Shown one piece after another: positions 33,601-40,599 of a stretch of DNA of 41,478 bases (positions are counted from its first letter, which is position 1; each line of letters begins with the position of its first letter). Origin of the DNA: Ilumatobacteraceae bacterium (GTDB taxonomy: Bacteria; Actinomycetota; Acidimicrobiia; Acidimicrobiales; Ilumatobacteraceae); assembly GCA_025463305.1 (NCBI GenBank), contig JAOBWK010000078.1:1-41478 (forward strand). Reading direction: 5' to 3'. The notes beneath the pieces are model-generated. The model was not told the origin of the DNA. It made no database searches and saw nothing but the letters and a program-made list of their open reading frames with translations. The position numbers were made by a program, and so were the translations under genes.

Positions 33601-34139
33601 TCGAGGCCCAGCTGGAGGACGTTCGCAACACGCGGCGCGAGCTGGCCCGGGTGATCAAGGCCGTCGACTTCGAGATCCAGACCGTGTTCGCCGCGGCCTT
33701 CGCCGACGTCAGCGTGAACTTCCAGAACCTGTTCGGGATGCTCTTCCCGGGCGGCGTCGGCCGGTTGGTGCTCACCAACCCCGACGACCTGCTCGGCACG
33801 GGCATCGAGGTCGAGGCCAAGCCGAGCGGCAAGAACGTGAAGAAGCTGTCGCTGCTGTCGGGCGGCGAGCGATCGCTGACCGCGCTCGCATTCCTGTTCG
33901 CCGTGTTCCGCAGCCGGCCGTCGCCGTTCTACGTGATGGACGAGGTCGAGGCCGCGCTCGACGATGTCAACCTGCACCGCTTCCTCGGGCTGATCACCGA
34001 GTTCCGGCGCGACGCGCAGCTCATCGTCGTCAGCCACCAGAAGCGCACGATGGAGGCCGGCGACAGCCTGCTCGGCGTGAGCATGCAGCCCGGTGGCTCG
34101 TCGAAGGTGGTCACCGAGCGCCAGTCCGCGCCGGTCTAG
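30657..34139 (+). CDS. smc: Chromosome segregation protein SMC
   Basis: ATPase of the bacterial condensin complex with ScpA/ScpB, which compacts and segregates chromosomes. It has 1,160 residues. The N-terminal head contains Walker A GPNGSGKSNV at 31-40 and the signature FRTGESEYAINGVSCR. Long Glu/Arg/Ala-rich coiled coils flank a hinge near 505-655 (GVVGTLLELVEIDTGWE through FGRAGWRVGAS). The C-terminal head has LLSGGERSLTALAF near 1066 and Walker B FYVMDEVEAALDD. The GTG at 30657 gives the family N-terminus FLKALTLKGFKSF. The stop is only ten bases from the stop of the convergent DUF1275 gene. Confidence 0.97.
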   Translation: MFLKALTLKGFKSFADTTVMQLEPGVTVVVGPNGSGKSNVVDAIAWVLGAQAPSAVRSQKMDDVIFAGTAKRPALGRAEVILTLDNAKGVLPIDFSEVTISRTLFRTGESEYAINGVSCRLLDVQELLSDAGVGRQQHVIVSQGQIDAVLNARPEDRRSIIEEAAGVLKYRRRKEKSERRLEATEASLLRVQDLLREVRRQLRPLERQAEAARRHGELVGELHALKVFVAGREIGSLRTRLTALAGERLGSDDAEKALRTELARLDTEVAAAEAEMTARGDTDISDELMRVEQLRERARGLAAVLVERRRSMERDRGQLMDAGVVANLENDAARFAGELAAVTTELAALAPEAEALAEEEELFAAERDQIRSVLQTTSSPTTAASAAAEVRGELRSLAAGLERGEGELRRQTGRRDNLLQRIERLESEATRLKAECEQSQTTEEPLVAQVEQAESRRLAAVAASDTATANRQAASEERSRWRARADALQQALDSARARAGAEKLATLDGVVGTLLELVEIDTGWEIAAEAAMGEALLAVVVADPKAARSALESLRSSKTAGAVIALRTATAASPTPSIGEPVRAHVRAHASGHRVEIEALLDTLLGGAVLVRDWSEAMEAAEHHPGATVVTEAGDRFGRAGWRVGASGGGATAAALTEALDRAAQASAAFERTDVELRAAKAEVQAAQHAENELTRRLDANDARFTAASEALARVQGDRREAATEIESVERAVVEATERVERERGRIAELQSLVPDLEADEQAEAAAARARGEARARIEGRSALLASRRKDLEVRNAGLHERQQFLERRIEETERRLEADAVARAAAAERRVAIERSLTAAGRLSELVELHRGSIEGRLAELHEQRRRQSEEVRALVTRLEETRRARAAAEKQLDETRERARRVEIEEAEARMRLEAAVETLRRDLDLEPEAAMEAELPELPEGTNPAARVRDLERELRLLGPINPLALEEFTELQERHVFLEAQLEDVRNTRRELARVIKAVDFEIQTVFAAAFADVSVNFQNLFGMLFPGGVGRLVLTNPDDLLGTGIEVEAKPSGKNVKKLSLLSGGERSLTALAFLFAVFRSRPSPFYVMDEVEAALDDVNLHRFLGLITEFRRDAQLIVVSHQKRTMEAGDSLLGVSMQPGGSSKVVTERQSAPV

Positions 34140-34149
34140 ACAACGCCGA

Positions 34150-34869
34150 TCACGTCGACGCGCCGCCCCCCGCCTCGCGGCGGACGACGAACGCGGCGAC
34201 CAACGGCACCATCGCCGGCGGGATCAGCAGCGCCCAGGACGAGCCGACAGCGGCCGCCAACGCTGCGCCCCCGACGTAGCTGACGAGGACCGTGCCGAGC
34301 ACCGCGATCGTGCGGCGGCGACGCACGTTGCCGGTCCGCTCGGCACCGCGCAGGGCGAGCGCCACCTTCTCGCCGAGGCGCACCACGGCGCCCGTTCCGT
34401 AGGTGGTCGAGACCGCGACGTCACCGACGCGACGGAGTGCGACGGCCTGGATGCCCATCGCCGTCGCCCCGATCACGACGACGAGGTAGTCGATCGGCTC
34501 GATGGTCGCCGAGTAGGTGATCGACGCGGTGGCGATGATGACCGGCAACGACGCCAGCAGCACCGACTCGAGCAGGAGGAGGACCACCGCGTTCGGCACC
34601 CGGTCGCGCCGGACGTGGCGATCGACGAACGAGGTGGCGATCACGACGCCGAGGAAGAAGCCGCCGAGAGCGGCGAGCGAGCCCTCCGCGGCATGGCCGG
34701 TCACGGCGCCCGTCGCGATGCCGAGCCGGATCAGGTTGCCGCTCATGTTCGCCACGAACACGGGAGCCACCCGGACGAAGATGAACGCGTCGACGAAGCC
34801 GGCTGTCGCGGCGAGCGCGATCGCCAGCGCGAGCGGGCCCGACGTGTGGTGACGCGCCTCGGACGTCAT
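34150..34869 (-). CDS. DUF1275 (YoaK) family membrane protein
   Basis: A 239-residue integral membrane protein with about six hydrophobic segments. Family marks are ATAGFVDAFIFV near the N-terminus, VANMSGNLIRLGIA near 40, GIQAVALRRVGDVAVSTTYGTG near 140 and a hydrophobic C-terminal pair. No transport substrate is known for DUF1275. The ATG at 34869 is the family start. It faces smc tail to tail and diverges from the polyamine transporter operon across 200 bp that contain a possible promoter for the latter and nothing else recognisable. Confidence 0.85.
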   Translation of the reverse strand: MTSEARHHTSGPLALAIALAATAGFVDAFIFVRVAPVFVANMSGNLIRLGIATGAVTGHAAEGSLAALGGFFLGVVIATSFVDRHVRRDRVPNAVVLLLLESVLLASLPVIIATASITYSATIEPIDYLVVVIGATAMGIQAVALRRVGDVAVSTTYGTGAVVRLGEKVALALRGAERTGNVRRRRTIAVLGTVLVSYVGGAALAAAVGSSWALLIPPAMVPLVAAFVVRREAGGGAST

Positions 34870-35014
34870 CGTCCGGCGTCGTCGTTGTGCATCGCGACAT
34901 CATCACCCACCGCCAGGCGCGCGGCCAGATCGGCCAGATCCGCCTCGGTGCGCTCGCCGCCAACGGGCCGGAGCGACGTCGCTGGCGATTCGCCGCCGCC
35001 CCTCGTGGCGGCGA

Positions 35015-35020
35015 CTATCG
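35015..35020 (+). promoter_or_regulatory. Possible potABCD promoter (-10 TATCGT)
   Basis: TATCGT lies about 50 bases before the potA GTG, giving a short leader that contains GGGAG at 35052-35056. No clear -35 element is visible. Confidence 0.4.
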
Positions 35021-35069
35021 TTGCCGGATCGTCGAACGGCGAGCGAACCAGTGGGAGTGGTCCGGCATC

Positions 35070-36224
35070 GTGAGTGAACCCGTCGCATCGACAATCGAAT
35101 CGAGCACGACCATCCGCACCTCGCCCGCGATCCAACTGGTCCGCCTCCGCAAGACGTTCAGCACCTCCGGCGGATCCGCAGGCAGCGCCGACACGGCCAC
35201 CGTGGTGGCCGTCGACGACGTCGATCTCGAGATCGGCCAGGGGGAGTTCTTCTCGCTGCTCGGTCCATCGGGCTCGGGGAAGACGACGGTGCTGCGGATG
35301 ATCGCCGGGTTCGAGCTCCCGACGGGTGGTGCGGTGCTGCTCGACGGCGTCGACGTCACCCAGCGCGCCCCCTACGACCGCGACGTCAACACCGTGTTCC
35401 AGGACTACGCGTTGTTCCCGCACATGACGGTGCAACGCAACGTCGAGTACGGCCTGAAGGTCAAGGGCGTGGGCAAGGCCGAGCGACGCAAGCGGGCCGG
35501 GGAGATGCTCGAGTCCGTGCGCCTCGGCGGCTACGGGAACCGCCGCCCGACGGAGATGTCGGGTGGCCAGCGTCAACGCGTCGCGCTCGCACGGGCACTC
35601 GTCAACCGTCCGAAGGTGCTGCTTCTCGACGAGCCGCTCGGCGCGCTCGACCTCAAGCTGCGCGAGGAGATGCAGGGCGAGCTGAAGGCGATCCAGCACG
35701 ACGTCGGCATCACGTTCGTCTTCGTCACCCACGATCAGGGCGAGGCGTTGAGCATGAGCAGCCGCGTCGCCGTGTTCAACAACGGTCGCATCGAGCAGGT
35801 GGGTACGCCACGCGACATCTACGAGCGACCGACGACGTCGTTCGTCGCCAACTTCGTCGGCACGTCGAACGTGTTGCCCTCGGCGTTGTCGCAGCGGTTG
35901 CTCGGCATCGCCTCGGCGCACACGCTGCGGCCGGAGCGGATCCGGCTGGTCACGGATGGCGACGGCATCGCGTCCGACGAGGTGGCGATCGACGCGATCG
36001 TCGACGACGTCCAGTACCTCGGCGCCGACAGCCGGGTGCGGGCGCACACCGACGACGGCTCCGTCCTCATCGCCGCGGTGTCCAGCGACGGGTTGGGCGC
36101 GATGTCGCTCGGCCAGTCGGTGCGGCTCGCTTGGTCCCGCGCCGCGGCCACGGTGGTGGTGGAGAGCGCACCACCGATCTCGAACCACGAACTCGATCCA
36201 GCACAACAAGGGGAGAACCAATGA
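35070..36224 (+). CDS. potA: Spermidine/putrescine ABC transporter ATP-binding protein
   Basis: ATPase of a polyamine importer, 384 residues. Walker A is GPSGSGKTT at 66-74, the Q-loop VFQDYALFPHMTV, the signature MSGGQRQRVALARAL near 164, Walker B VLLLDEPLGALDLKLRE near 184 and the H-loop FVTHDQ. A C-terminal TOBE-type regulatory domain follows from about 270. Between the first two strands there is a Ser/Gly-rich insert (FSTSGGSAGSADTATVVAV) about 14 residues longer than usual. The GTG at 35070 is the last good start before the domain; the exact start is uncertain. Its stop overlaps the potD-type ATG (ATGA). Confidence 0.88.
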   Translation: MSEPVASTIESSTTIRTSPAIQLVRLRKTFSTSGGSAGSADTATVVAVDDVDLEIGQGEFFSLLGPSGSGKTTVLRMIAGFELPTGGAVLLDGVDVTQRAPYDRDVNTVFQDYALFPHMTVQRNVEYGLKVKGVGKAERRKRAGEMLESVRLGGYGNRRPTEMSGGQRQRVALARALVNRPKVLLLDEPLGALDLKLREEMQGELKAIQHDVGITFVFVTHDQGEALSMSSRVAVFNNGRIEQVGTPRDIYERPTTSFVANFVGTSNVLPSALSQRLLGIASAHTLRPERIRLVTDGDGIASDEVAIDAIVDDVQYLGADSRVRAHTDDGSVLIAAVSSDGLGAMSLGQSVRLAWSRAAATVVVESAPPISNHELDPAQQGENQ

Positions 36225-37510
36225 GAAAGCAACGAATCGTCGGTGCCATCGGCACCTCGATCGCGCTGTTGCTCGCGGCTTGCGGCAGCGACTCCAAGTC
36301 CAGCAGCAGCACGGCTGCCACCACGACGGTGGCGGCGACCACGGCCGCTTCGACAGCGGCGACGACGGGCGCGAGCACGGCGGCAACCACCGCTGGTTCG
36401 ACCGCGGCGTCGACGGGCGGCTCCGCTGTACCGGCATCGGGCGCGCTGCAGTCGCTCGGCAAGGGCGAAGGCGAGCTCGACATCATCGCCTGGGCGGGCT
36501 ACGCCGAGGATGGCTCCGACGATCCGACGGTCGACTGGGTCACCCCGTTCGAGAAGGACACCGGCTGCAAGGTCAACGTCAAGATCGGCAACACCAGCGA
36601 CGAGATGGTGCAGCTGATGCAGACCGGTGAGTACGACGGCGTCTCCGCGAGCGGCGACGCGACGACCCGGCTGATCGACAGCGGTGAGGTCGCTCCGGTG
36701 AACACGGACCTCGTGCCGAACTACGCCGACGTCTACCCGGGCCTGAAGCTGCAGCCGTGGAACAGCAAGGACGGCGTGGCGTACGGCATCCCGCACGGCC
36801 GTGGCGCCAACCTGCTCGTGTACAACACCGAGGCGTTCCCGACGCCGCCCGACTCGCTCAGCGTGATGTTCGACAAGAGCGCGGCGAGCGGCAAGCTCAG
36901 CGTCTACGACAGCCCGATCTACATCGCCGACGCGGCCATCTACCTGATGTCGACCCGCCCGGACCTGAAGATCACCAACCCGTACGCGCTCGACCAGGAT
37001 CAGTTCAACGCCGCCATCGATCTGCTCAAGAAGCAGAAGGCGATGACGACGCAGTACTGGTCGCTGTACACGGATCAGCAGACGGCGCTGGAGAGCGGCA
37101 CCGTGCTCGCCGGCACGACGTGGCAGGTCATCGTCGGCCTCGCCCAGGCCGACAAGGCGAAGATCGCCGCCGTCAAGACCAAGGAGGGCGCCACCGGCTG
37201 GTCCGACACGTGGATGATCTCCTCCAAGGCCAAGCACCCGAACTGCATGTACATGTGGATGAACCACATCATCTCGCCGGAGGCCAACGCCGCCGTGGCG
37301 CAGTGGTTCGGTGAGGCGCCGAGCAACGCCAAGGCGTGCGCGCTGGCGGCGGCCGGCTTCTGCGACGACTACCACGCATCGGACGACGCCTACTGGAAGG
37401 ACGTGTGGTACTGGACCACCGCCACCGAGAAGTGCCTCGACGGTCGCACCGACGTGAAGTGCGTGCCGTACGCCGACTGGGTCAAGGCCTGGACCGAACT
37501 GAGGGCCTGA
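36221..37510 (+). CDS. potD: Polyamine ABC transporter substrate-binding lipoprotein (PotD/PotF family)
   Basis: Extracellular solute-binding lipoprotein of 429 residues. The signal peptide ends in LLAAC with Cys21. A Ser/Thr/Ala-rich linker fills 22-80. The binding domain begins near 84 (GELDIIAWAGYAED) and shows family segments such as GEYDGVSASGDATTRLI, VAPVNTDLVPNY, YGIPHGRGANLLVYNTEAF and SDTWMISSKAKHPN. Four cysteines near the C-terminus (AKACALAAAGFC, EKCLDGR, VKCVPY) could form disulfides. A strong ribosome binding site (AAGGGGAG) precedes the ATG. Polyamine specificity is inferred from the family; related proteins bind other cationic or phosphonate ligands. Confidence 0.85.
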   Translation: MRKQRIVGAIGTSIALLLAACGSDSKSSSSTAATTTVAATTAASTAATTGASTAATTAGSTAASTGGSAVPASGALQSLGKGEGELDIIAWAGYAEDGSDDPTVDWVTPFEKDTGCKVNVKIGNTSDEMVQLMQTGEYDGVSASGDATTRLIDSGEVAPVNTDLVPNYADVYPGLKLQPWNSKDGVAYGIPHGRGANLLVYNTEAFPTPPDSLSVMFDKSAASGKLSVYDSPIYIADAAIYLMSTRPDLKITNPYALDQDQFNAAIDLLKKQKAMTTQYWSLYTDQQTALESGTVLAGTTWQVIVGLAQADKAKIAAVKTKEGATGWSDTWMISSKAKHPNCMYMWMNHIISPEANAAVAQWFGEAPSNAKACALAAAGFCDDYHASDDAYWKDVWYWTTATEKCLDGRTDVKCVPYADWVKAWTELRA

Positions 37511-37515
37511 GCACC

Positions 37516-38421
37516 ATGGACGCGGTGGCGGTCGGGAGCAGCGGCGTACCCACGCGGGTCAGCCGCTTCTTCCGCCGCCATCGCCGGTTCTCGCTGTTCG
37601 CGACGCTCGGCGGCCCGGTGGCGTGGATGCTGCTGGTCTACGTCGGGTCGCTGCTGGTGCTCGTCGCGGCGGCGTTCTTCAAGATCGACAGCAACAGCAA
37701 GGTCACCACCGACTTCACCACGTCGAACGTGTCGGCGGCGTTCAGCACCGGCAGCTTCGTCCAGGCCGTGGTGCGCAGCGTGCTGATCGCCCTCGCCGTG
37801 ACTGCGCTCTGCTTCGCCGTCGCGCTGCCGATGGCGTTCTACATCGCCAAGGTCGCCAAGCCGCGCTGGCGGCGCGGGCTGATCGTCGCCGTGCTGCTGC
37901 CGCTGTGGGCGGGCTACCTCGTGAAGGGCTACGCGTGGAAGTCGATCTTCACGCCCGACGCCGGCAAGTTCGCCGCCCACCGGGGTGGCGGGTTCCTCGA
38001 GGCCACGATCGGTTGGACGCCCGGGTTCGGCAAGCTCGCGATCGTCATCACGCTCGCGTACCTGTGGCTGCCGTACATGGTGCTGCCGATCTACGCCGGG
38101 CTCGATCGACTGCCGGCGTCGTACCTCGACGCGGCCGGCGATCTCGGCGCGCGACCGTTCCGCACGTTCCGGTCGGTCATCATGCCGATCCTCATCCCGT
38201 CGATCGCCGCCGGATCGATCTTCACGTTCTCGCTCTCGCTCGGCGATTACATCACCCCGCGCATCATCTCCGGGGGCAAGGAGCAGATGATCGGCAACCT
38301 CATCGATCAGCTCCAGCAGCAGAACCAGGCCCTCTCGGCTGCGCTCACGCTGTGGCCGATCGCGATCATCATCGTCTACCTCCTCGGCATGAGCCGCCTG
38401 CACGCCTTCGAGAACGTCTGA
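37516..38421 (+). CDS. potB: Polyamine ABC transporter permease (PotB family)
   Basis: Inner-membrane permease of 301 residues with six predicted helices. After a basic N-terminus (FFRRHRRF) the first helix is PVAWMLLVYVGSLLVLVAA. The ATPase-contact EAA loop appears as YLDAAGDLGARPFRTFRSVI near 206 and is followed by PILIPSIAAGS. It starts five bases after the substrate-binding gene and its stop shares a base with the start of the second permease gene (TGATG). Confidence 0.9.
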   Translation: MDAVAVGSSGVPTRVSRFFRRHRRFSLFATLGGPVAWMLLVYVGSLLVLVAAAFFKIDSNSKVTTDFTTSNVSAAFSTGSFVQAVVRSVLIALAVTALCFAVALPMAFYIAKVAKPRWRRGLIVAVLLPLWAGYLVKGYAWKSIFTPDAGKFAAHRGGGFLEATIGWTPGFGKLAIVITLAYLWLPYMVLPIYAGLDRLPASYLDAAGDLGARPFRTFRSVIMPILIPSIAAGSIFTFSLSLGDYITPRIISGGKEQMIGNLIDQLQQQNQALSAALTLWPIAIIIVYLLGMSRLHAFENV

Positions 38422-39248
38422 TGCGCCTGTCGTTGCTGTCCCGCCTCGGCCTCCGCGGCATCACCGTGCTCGGGCTGATCTTCCTCTACGTGCCGCTCGT
38501 GGTCGTGGTGATCCTGGCGTTCAACAAGTCCGACTCGACGCTGTGGCCGCCGACCGGGTTCAGCCTCGACTGGTGGCGTCAGGCATGGCACACCTCGGCG
38601 CCGAAGAACGCGTTCGTGCAGAGCGTCGAGATCGCGTCGGCTGCCACCGCGATCGCGCTGCTGCTGGGCACGCTCGCCGCCTTCGCGATGACCCGGTTCG
38701 CGTTCTTCGGCAAGAGCACGATCTCGTACCTGCTCGTGCTGCCGATCGCACTCCCCGGCATCGTCACCGCGGTGGCGTTGAAGAACACGTTCCTGCGCCG
38801 GATCGACCTCGGCTTCGTGTCGTTCAAGGTGGGCTTCGGTGTCCACTCGATCATCATCGCCCACACCACCTTCTGCATCGTCGTGACCTACAACAACGTC
38901 GTGGCCCGGCTGCGGCGATCATCGCCGAACCTGCTCGAAGCCAGCGCCGACCTCGGCGCGCACGGCCTGCGCACGTTCTGGTCGGTGACGTTCCCGCTCG
39001 TGCGTTCGGCCCTCGTCGCCGGTGGCATCCTCGCGTTCGCGCTCAGCTTCGACGAGATCGTCGTCACCTCCTTCACCGCCGGCCCGGGCGATCAGACCCT
39101 GCCGCAGTGGATCCTCAACAGCTTCGGGCGCAGCAAAGGCGTGCCCGTCACGAACGTGATGGCCACGGTGGTGATGGCGCTGTCGATCCCGCTCGCCTGG
39201 CTGGCCCAGCGCTTGAGCGATAGCACGGAGACCATCGCCGGCCGCTGA
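38421..39248 (+). CDS. potC: Polyamine ABC transporter permease (PotC family)
   Basis: Second permease, 275 residues, six predicted helices. Family marks are LIFLYVPLVVVVILAFNKS in helix 1, LPIALPGIVTAVALKN, and the EAA loop LLEASADLGAHGLRTFWSVT near 172 followed by FPLVRSALVAGGILAFALSFDE, written here as its core ALVAGGILAFALSFDE. It completes an A-D-B-C importer in which every junction is overlapping or nearly so. The ftsY gene follows after 31 bp with its own promoter. Confidence 0.9.
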   Translation: MRLSLLSRLGLRGITVLGLIFLYVPLVVVVILAFNKSDSTLWPPTGFSLDWWRQAWHTSAPKNAFVQSVEIASAATAIALLLGTLAAFAMTRFAFFGKSTISYLLVLPIALPGIVTAVALKNTFLRRIDLGFVSFKVGFGVHSIIIAHTTFCIVVTYNNVVARLRRSSPNLLEASADLGAHGLRTFWSVTFPLVRSALVAGGILAFALSFDEIVVTSFTAGPGDQTLPQWILNSFGRSKGVPVTNVMATVVMALSIPLAWLAQRLSDSTETIAGR

Positions 39249-39267
39249 GGTCAGCGGACCCTGCCGA

Positions 39268-39273
39268 TAGCGT
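39268..39273 (+). promoter_or_regulatory. -10 element TAGCGT, leaderless ftsY
   Basis: TAGCGT, six bases, then GTG at 39280. No ribosome binding site is present. Confidence 0.6.
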
Positions 39274-39279
39274 TTCGGC

Positions 39280-40449
39280 GTGATCTATCTCATCCTCGCG
39301 GTCGTCGTCATCGTCCTCGGGCTCGGCGTGGTGGTGCTCAACCGCCGCAGCGCGAAGCCCGAGCTCCCGCCGGTCGCCAAGGGTCCGCAGCCGTCGATCG
39401 CACGCACGCCGAAGCCCACCAGGGCCGTGCCCGCCGCGCCGGTGGCCGATGCGCCACCGGGTGCCGTCGACACGCTCGAACCGTCCGTCGTGGAGCCGAC
39501 GGTCGAGACCGCGCCGGAGCCAGAAGTCGAGGTCGTCGAGAGGCCGCGGTTCCGCGACCGGATGTCGAAGTCGCGCGCCGCGCTCGTCGGCGTGTTCGCC
39601 GGTGTCCGCGGCCGCACGGGCATCACCGATGACACGTGGGACGATCTCGAGGAAGCGCTGCTGCGCGCCGATGTCGGCGTGCGCGTCACCACCGAGCTGC
39701 TCGACGGGCTGCGCGCCCGGGTGAAGTCGAAGGAGATCGCCGCCCCCGATGCGCTGCTCGATGCGCTGCAGGCCGAGATGGTGGGGCGGCTTCAGGGTGC
39801 CGACCGCTCACTGCACTTCGAGCCGGGCGAGCCGGATTCGCCGAACGTGTGGCTGTTCGTCGGCGTCAACGGCGTCGGCAAGACCACCACCATCGGCAAG
39901 CTGGGTGCCGCCCAGCGCGCCCTCGGGCGCACGGTGCTGATGGCGGCGGGCGACACGTTCCGCGCCGCGGCGGCCGAGCAGCTGGGCATGTGGGCCGAGC
40001 GTTCCGGCAGCGAGCTCGTCCGCGGCAGCGAGGGCGGCGACCCCAGCGCCGTCATCTTCGACGGCGTCGAGGCGGCCAGCGCGCGCAAGATCGACCTCGT
40101 CCTCGCCGACACCGCCGGACGGCTGCACAACAAGTCGAACCTGATGGAAGAGCTGCGCAAGGTGCGCCGCGTCGCCGCCAAGGGCAAGGGCCGGGTCACC
40201 GAGACGCTGCTGGTCATCGATGCCACCACCGGCCAGAACGGCCTCGCCCAGGCCCGTGAGTTCGGCGACACCACCGACGTCACCGGCGTCGTGCTGACCA
40301 AGCTCGACGGCTCGGCCAAGGGCGGCATCGTCTTCGCGATCGAGACCGAGCTCGGGCTGCCGATCAAGCTCGTCGGCCTCGGCGAGACCATCAACGACCT
40401 CGTCGCCTTCGACCCCACCGAGTTCATCGAAGCGCTGTTCGATTCCTGA
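39280..40449 (+). CDS. ftsY: Signal recognition particle receptor FtsY
   Basis: SRP receptor GTPase that brings ribosome-nascent chains to the translocon. It has 389 residues. A transmembrane helix occupies 2-20, followed by a Pro/Glu/Val linker to about 88 instead of the long acidic A domain of E. coli. The N domain starts at RDRMSKSRAALVGVF and the G domain contains GVNGVGKTTTIGK near 195, DTFRAAAAEQL, DTAGRLHNK near 277 and TKLDGSAKGG near 341. Such N-terminally anchored forms are usual in actinobacteria. The GTG at 39280 is set by the helix and by its -10 hexamer. Confidence 0.96.
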   Translation: MIYLILAVVVIVLGLGVVVLNRRSAKPELPPVAKGPQPSIARTPKPTRAVPAAPVADAPPGAVDTLEPSVVEPTVETAPEPEVEVVERPRFRDRMSKSRAALVGVFAGVRGRTGITDDTWDDLEEALLRADVGVRVTTELLDGLRARVKSKEIAAPDALLDALQAEMVGRLQGADRSLHFEPGEPDSPNVWLFVGVNGVGKTTTIGKLGAAQRALGRTVLMAAGDTFRAAAAEQLGMWAERSGSELVRGSEGGDPSAVIFDGVEAASARKIDLVLADTAGRLHNKSNLMEELRKVRRVAAKGKGRVTETLLVIDATTGQNGLAQAREFGDTTDVTGVVLTKLDGSAKGGIVFAIETELGLPIKLVGLGETINDLVAFDPTEFIEALFDS

Positions 40450-40468
40450 TTGTCTCGCGATGCCCCTC

Positions 40469-40484
40469 CGGCCGCAGGCGGCCG
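40469..40484. terminator. Weak hairpin downstream of ftsY
   Basis: A 6-bp stem CGGCCG/CGGCCG around a 4-base loop (CAGG), 20 bp after the ftsY stop. It is short and lacks a U-tract, so termination is uncertain. The rest of the 150-bp gap to ffh shows only the ffh -10 hexamer. Confidence 0.35.
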
Positions 40485-40584
40485 TTGGTGCTGCTCGAGA
40501 TCGCTGCCGCTCGGTCGGACAAATCCTCCCATCGCTCCTCCGGTGCACAGGTCCCACCGCCGAAGTCGGGGGTTCATCGGCCGG

Positions 40585-40590
40585 TAGCGT
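40585..40590 (+). promoter_or_regulatory. -10 element TAGCGT upstream of ffh
   Basis: TAGCGT, the same hexamer as for ftsY, ends nine bases before the ffh ATG, giving a predicted leader of about three bases. Confidence 0.45.
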
Positions 40591-40599
40591 GACGGGCGC

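Noticed and set aside
40500..40560. Minus-strand stretch beginning GGAGGATTTGTCC followed by GACCGAGCGG, resembling the 5' half of a tRNA-Ser
   Set aside because: No anticodon stem, variable arm or T-loop (GGTTCGA) follows at the right distance, so it is not a tRNA; a remnant cannot be shown from this window.
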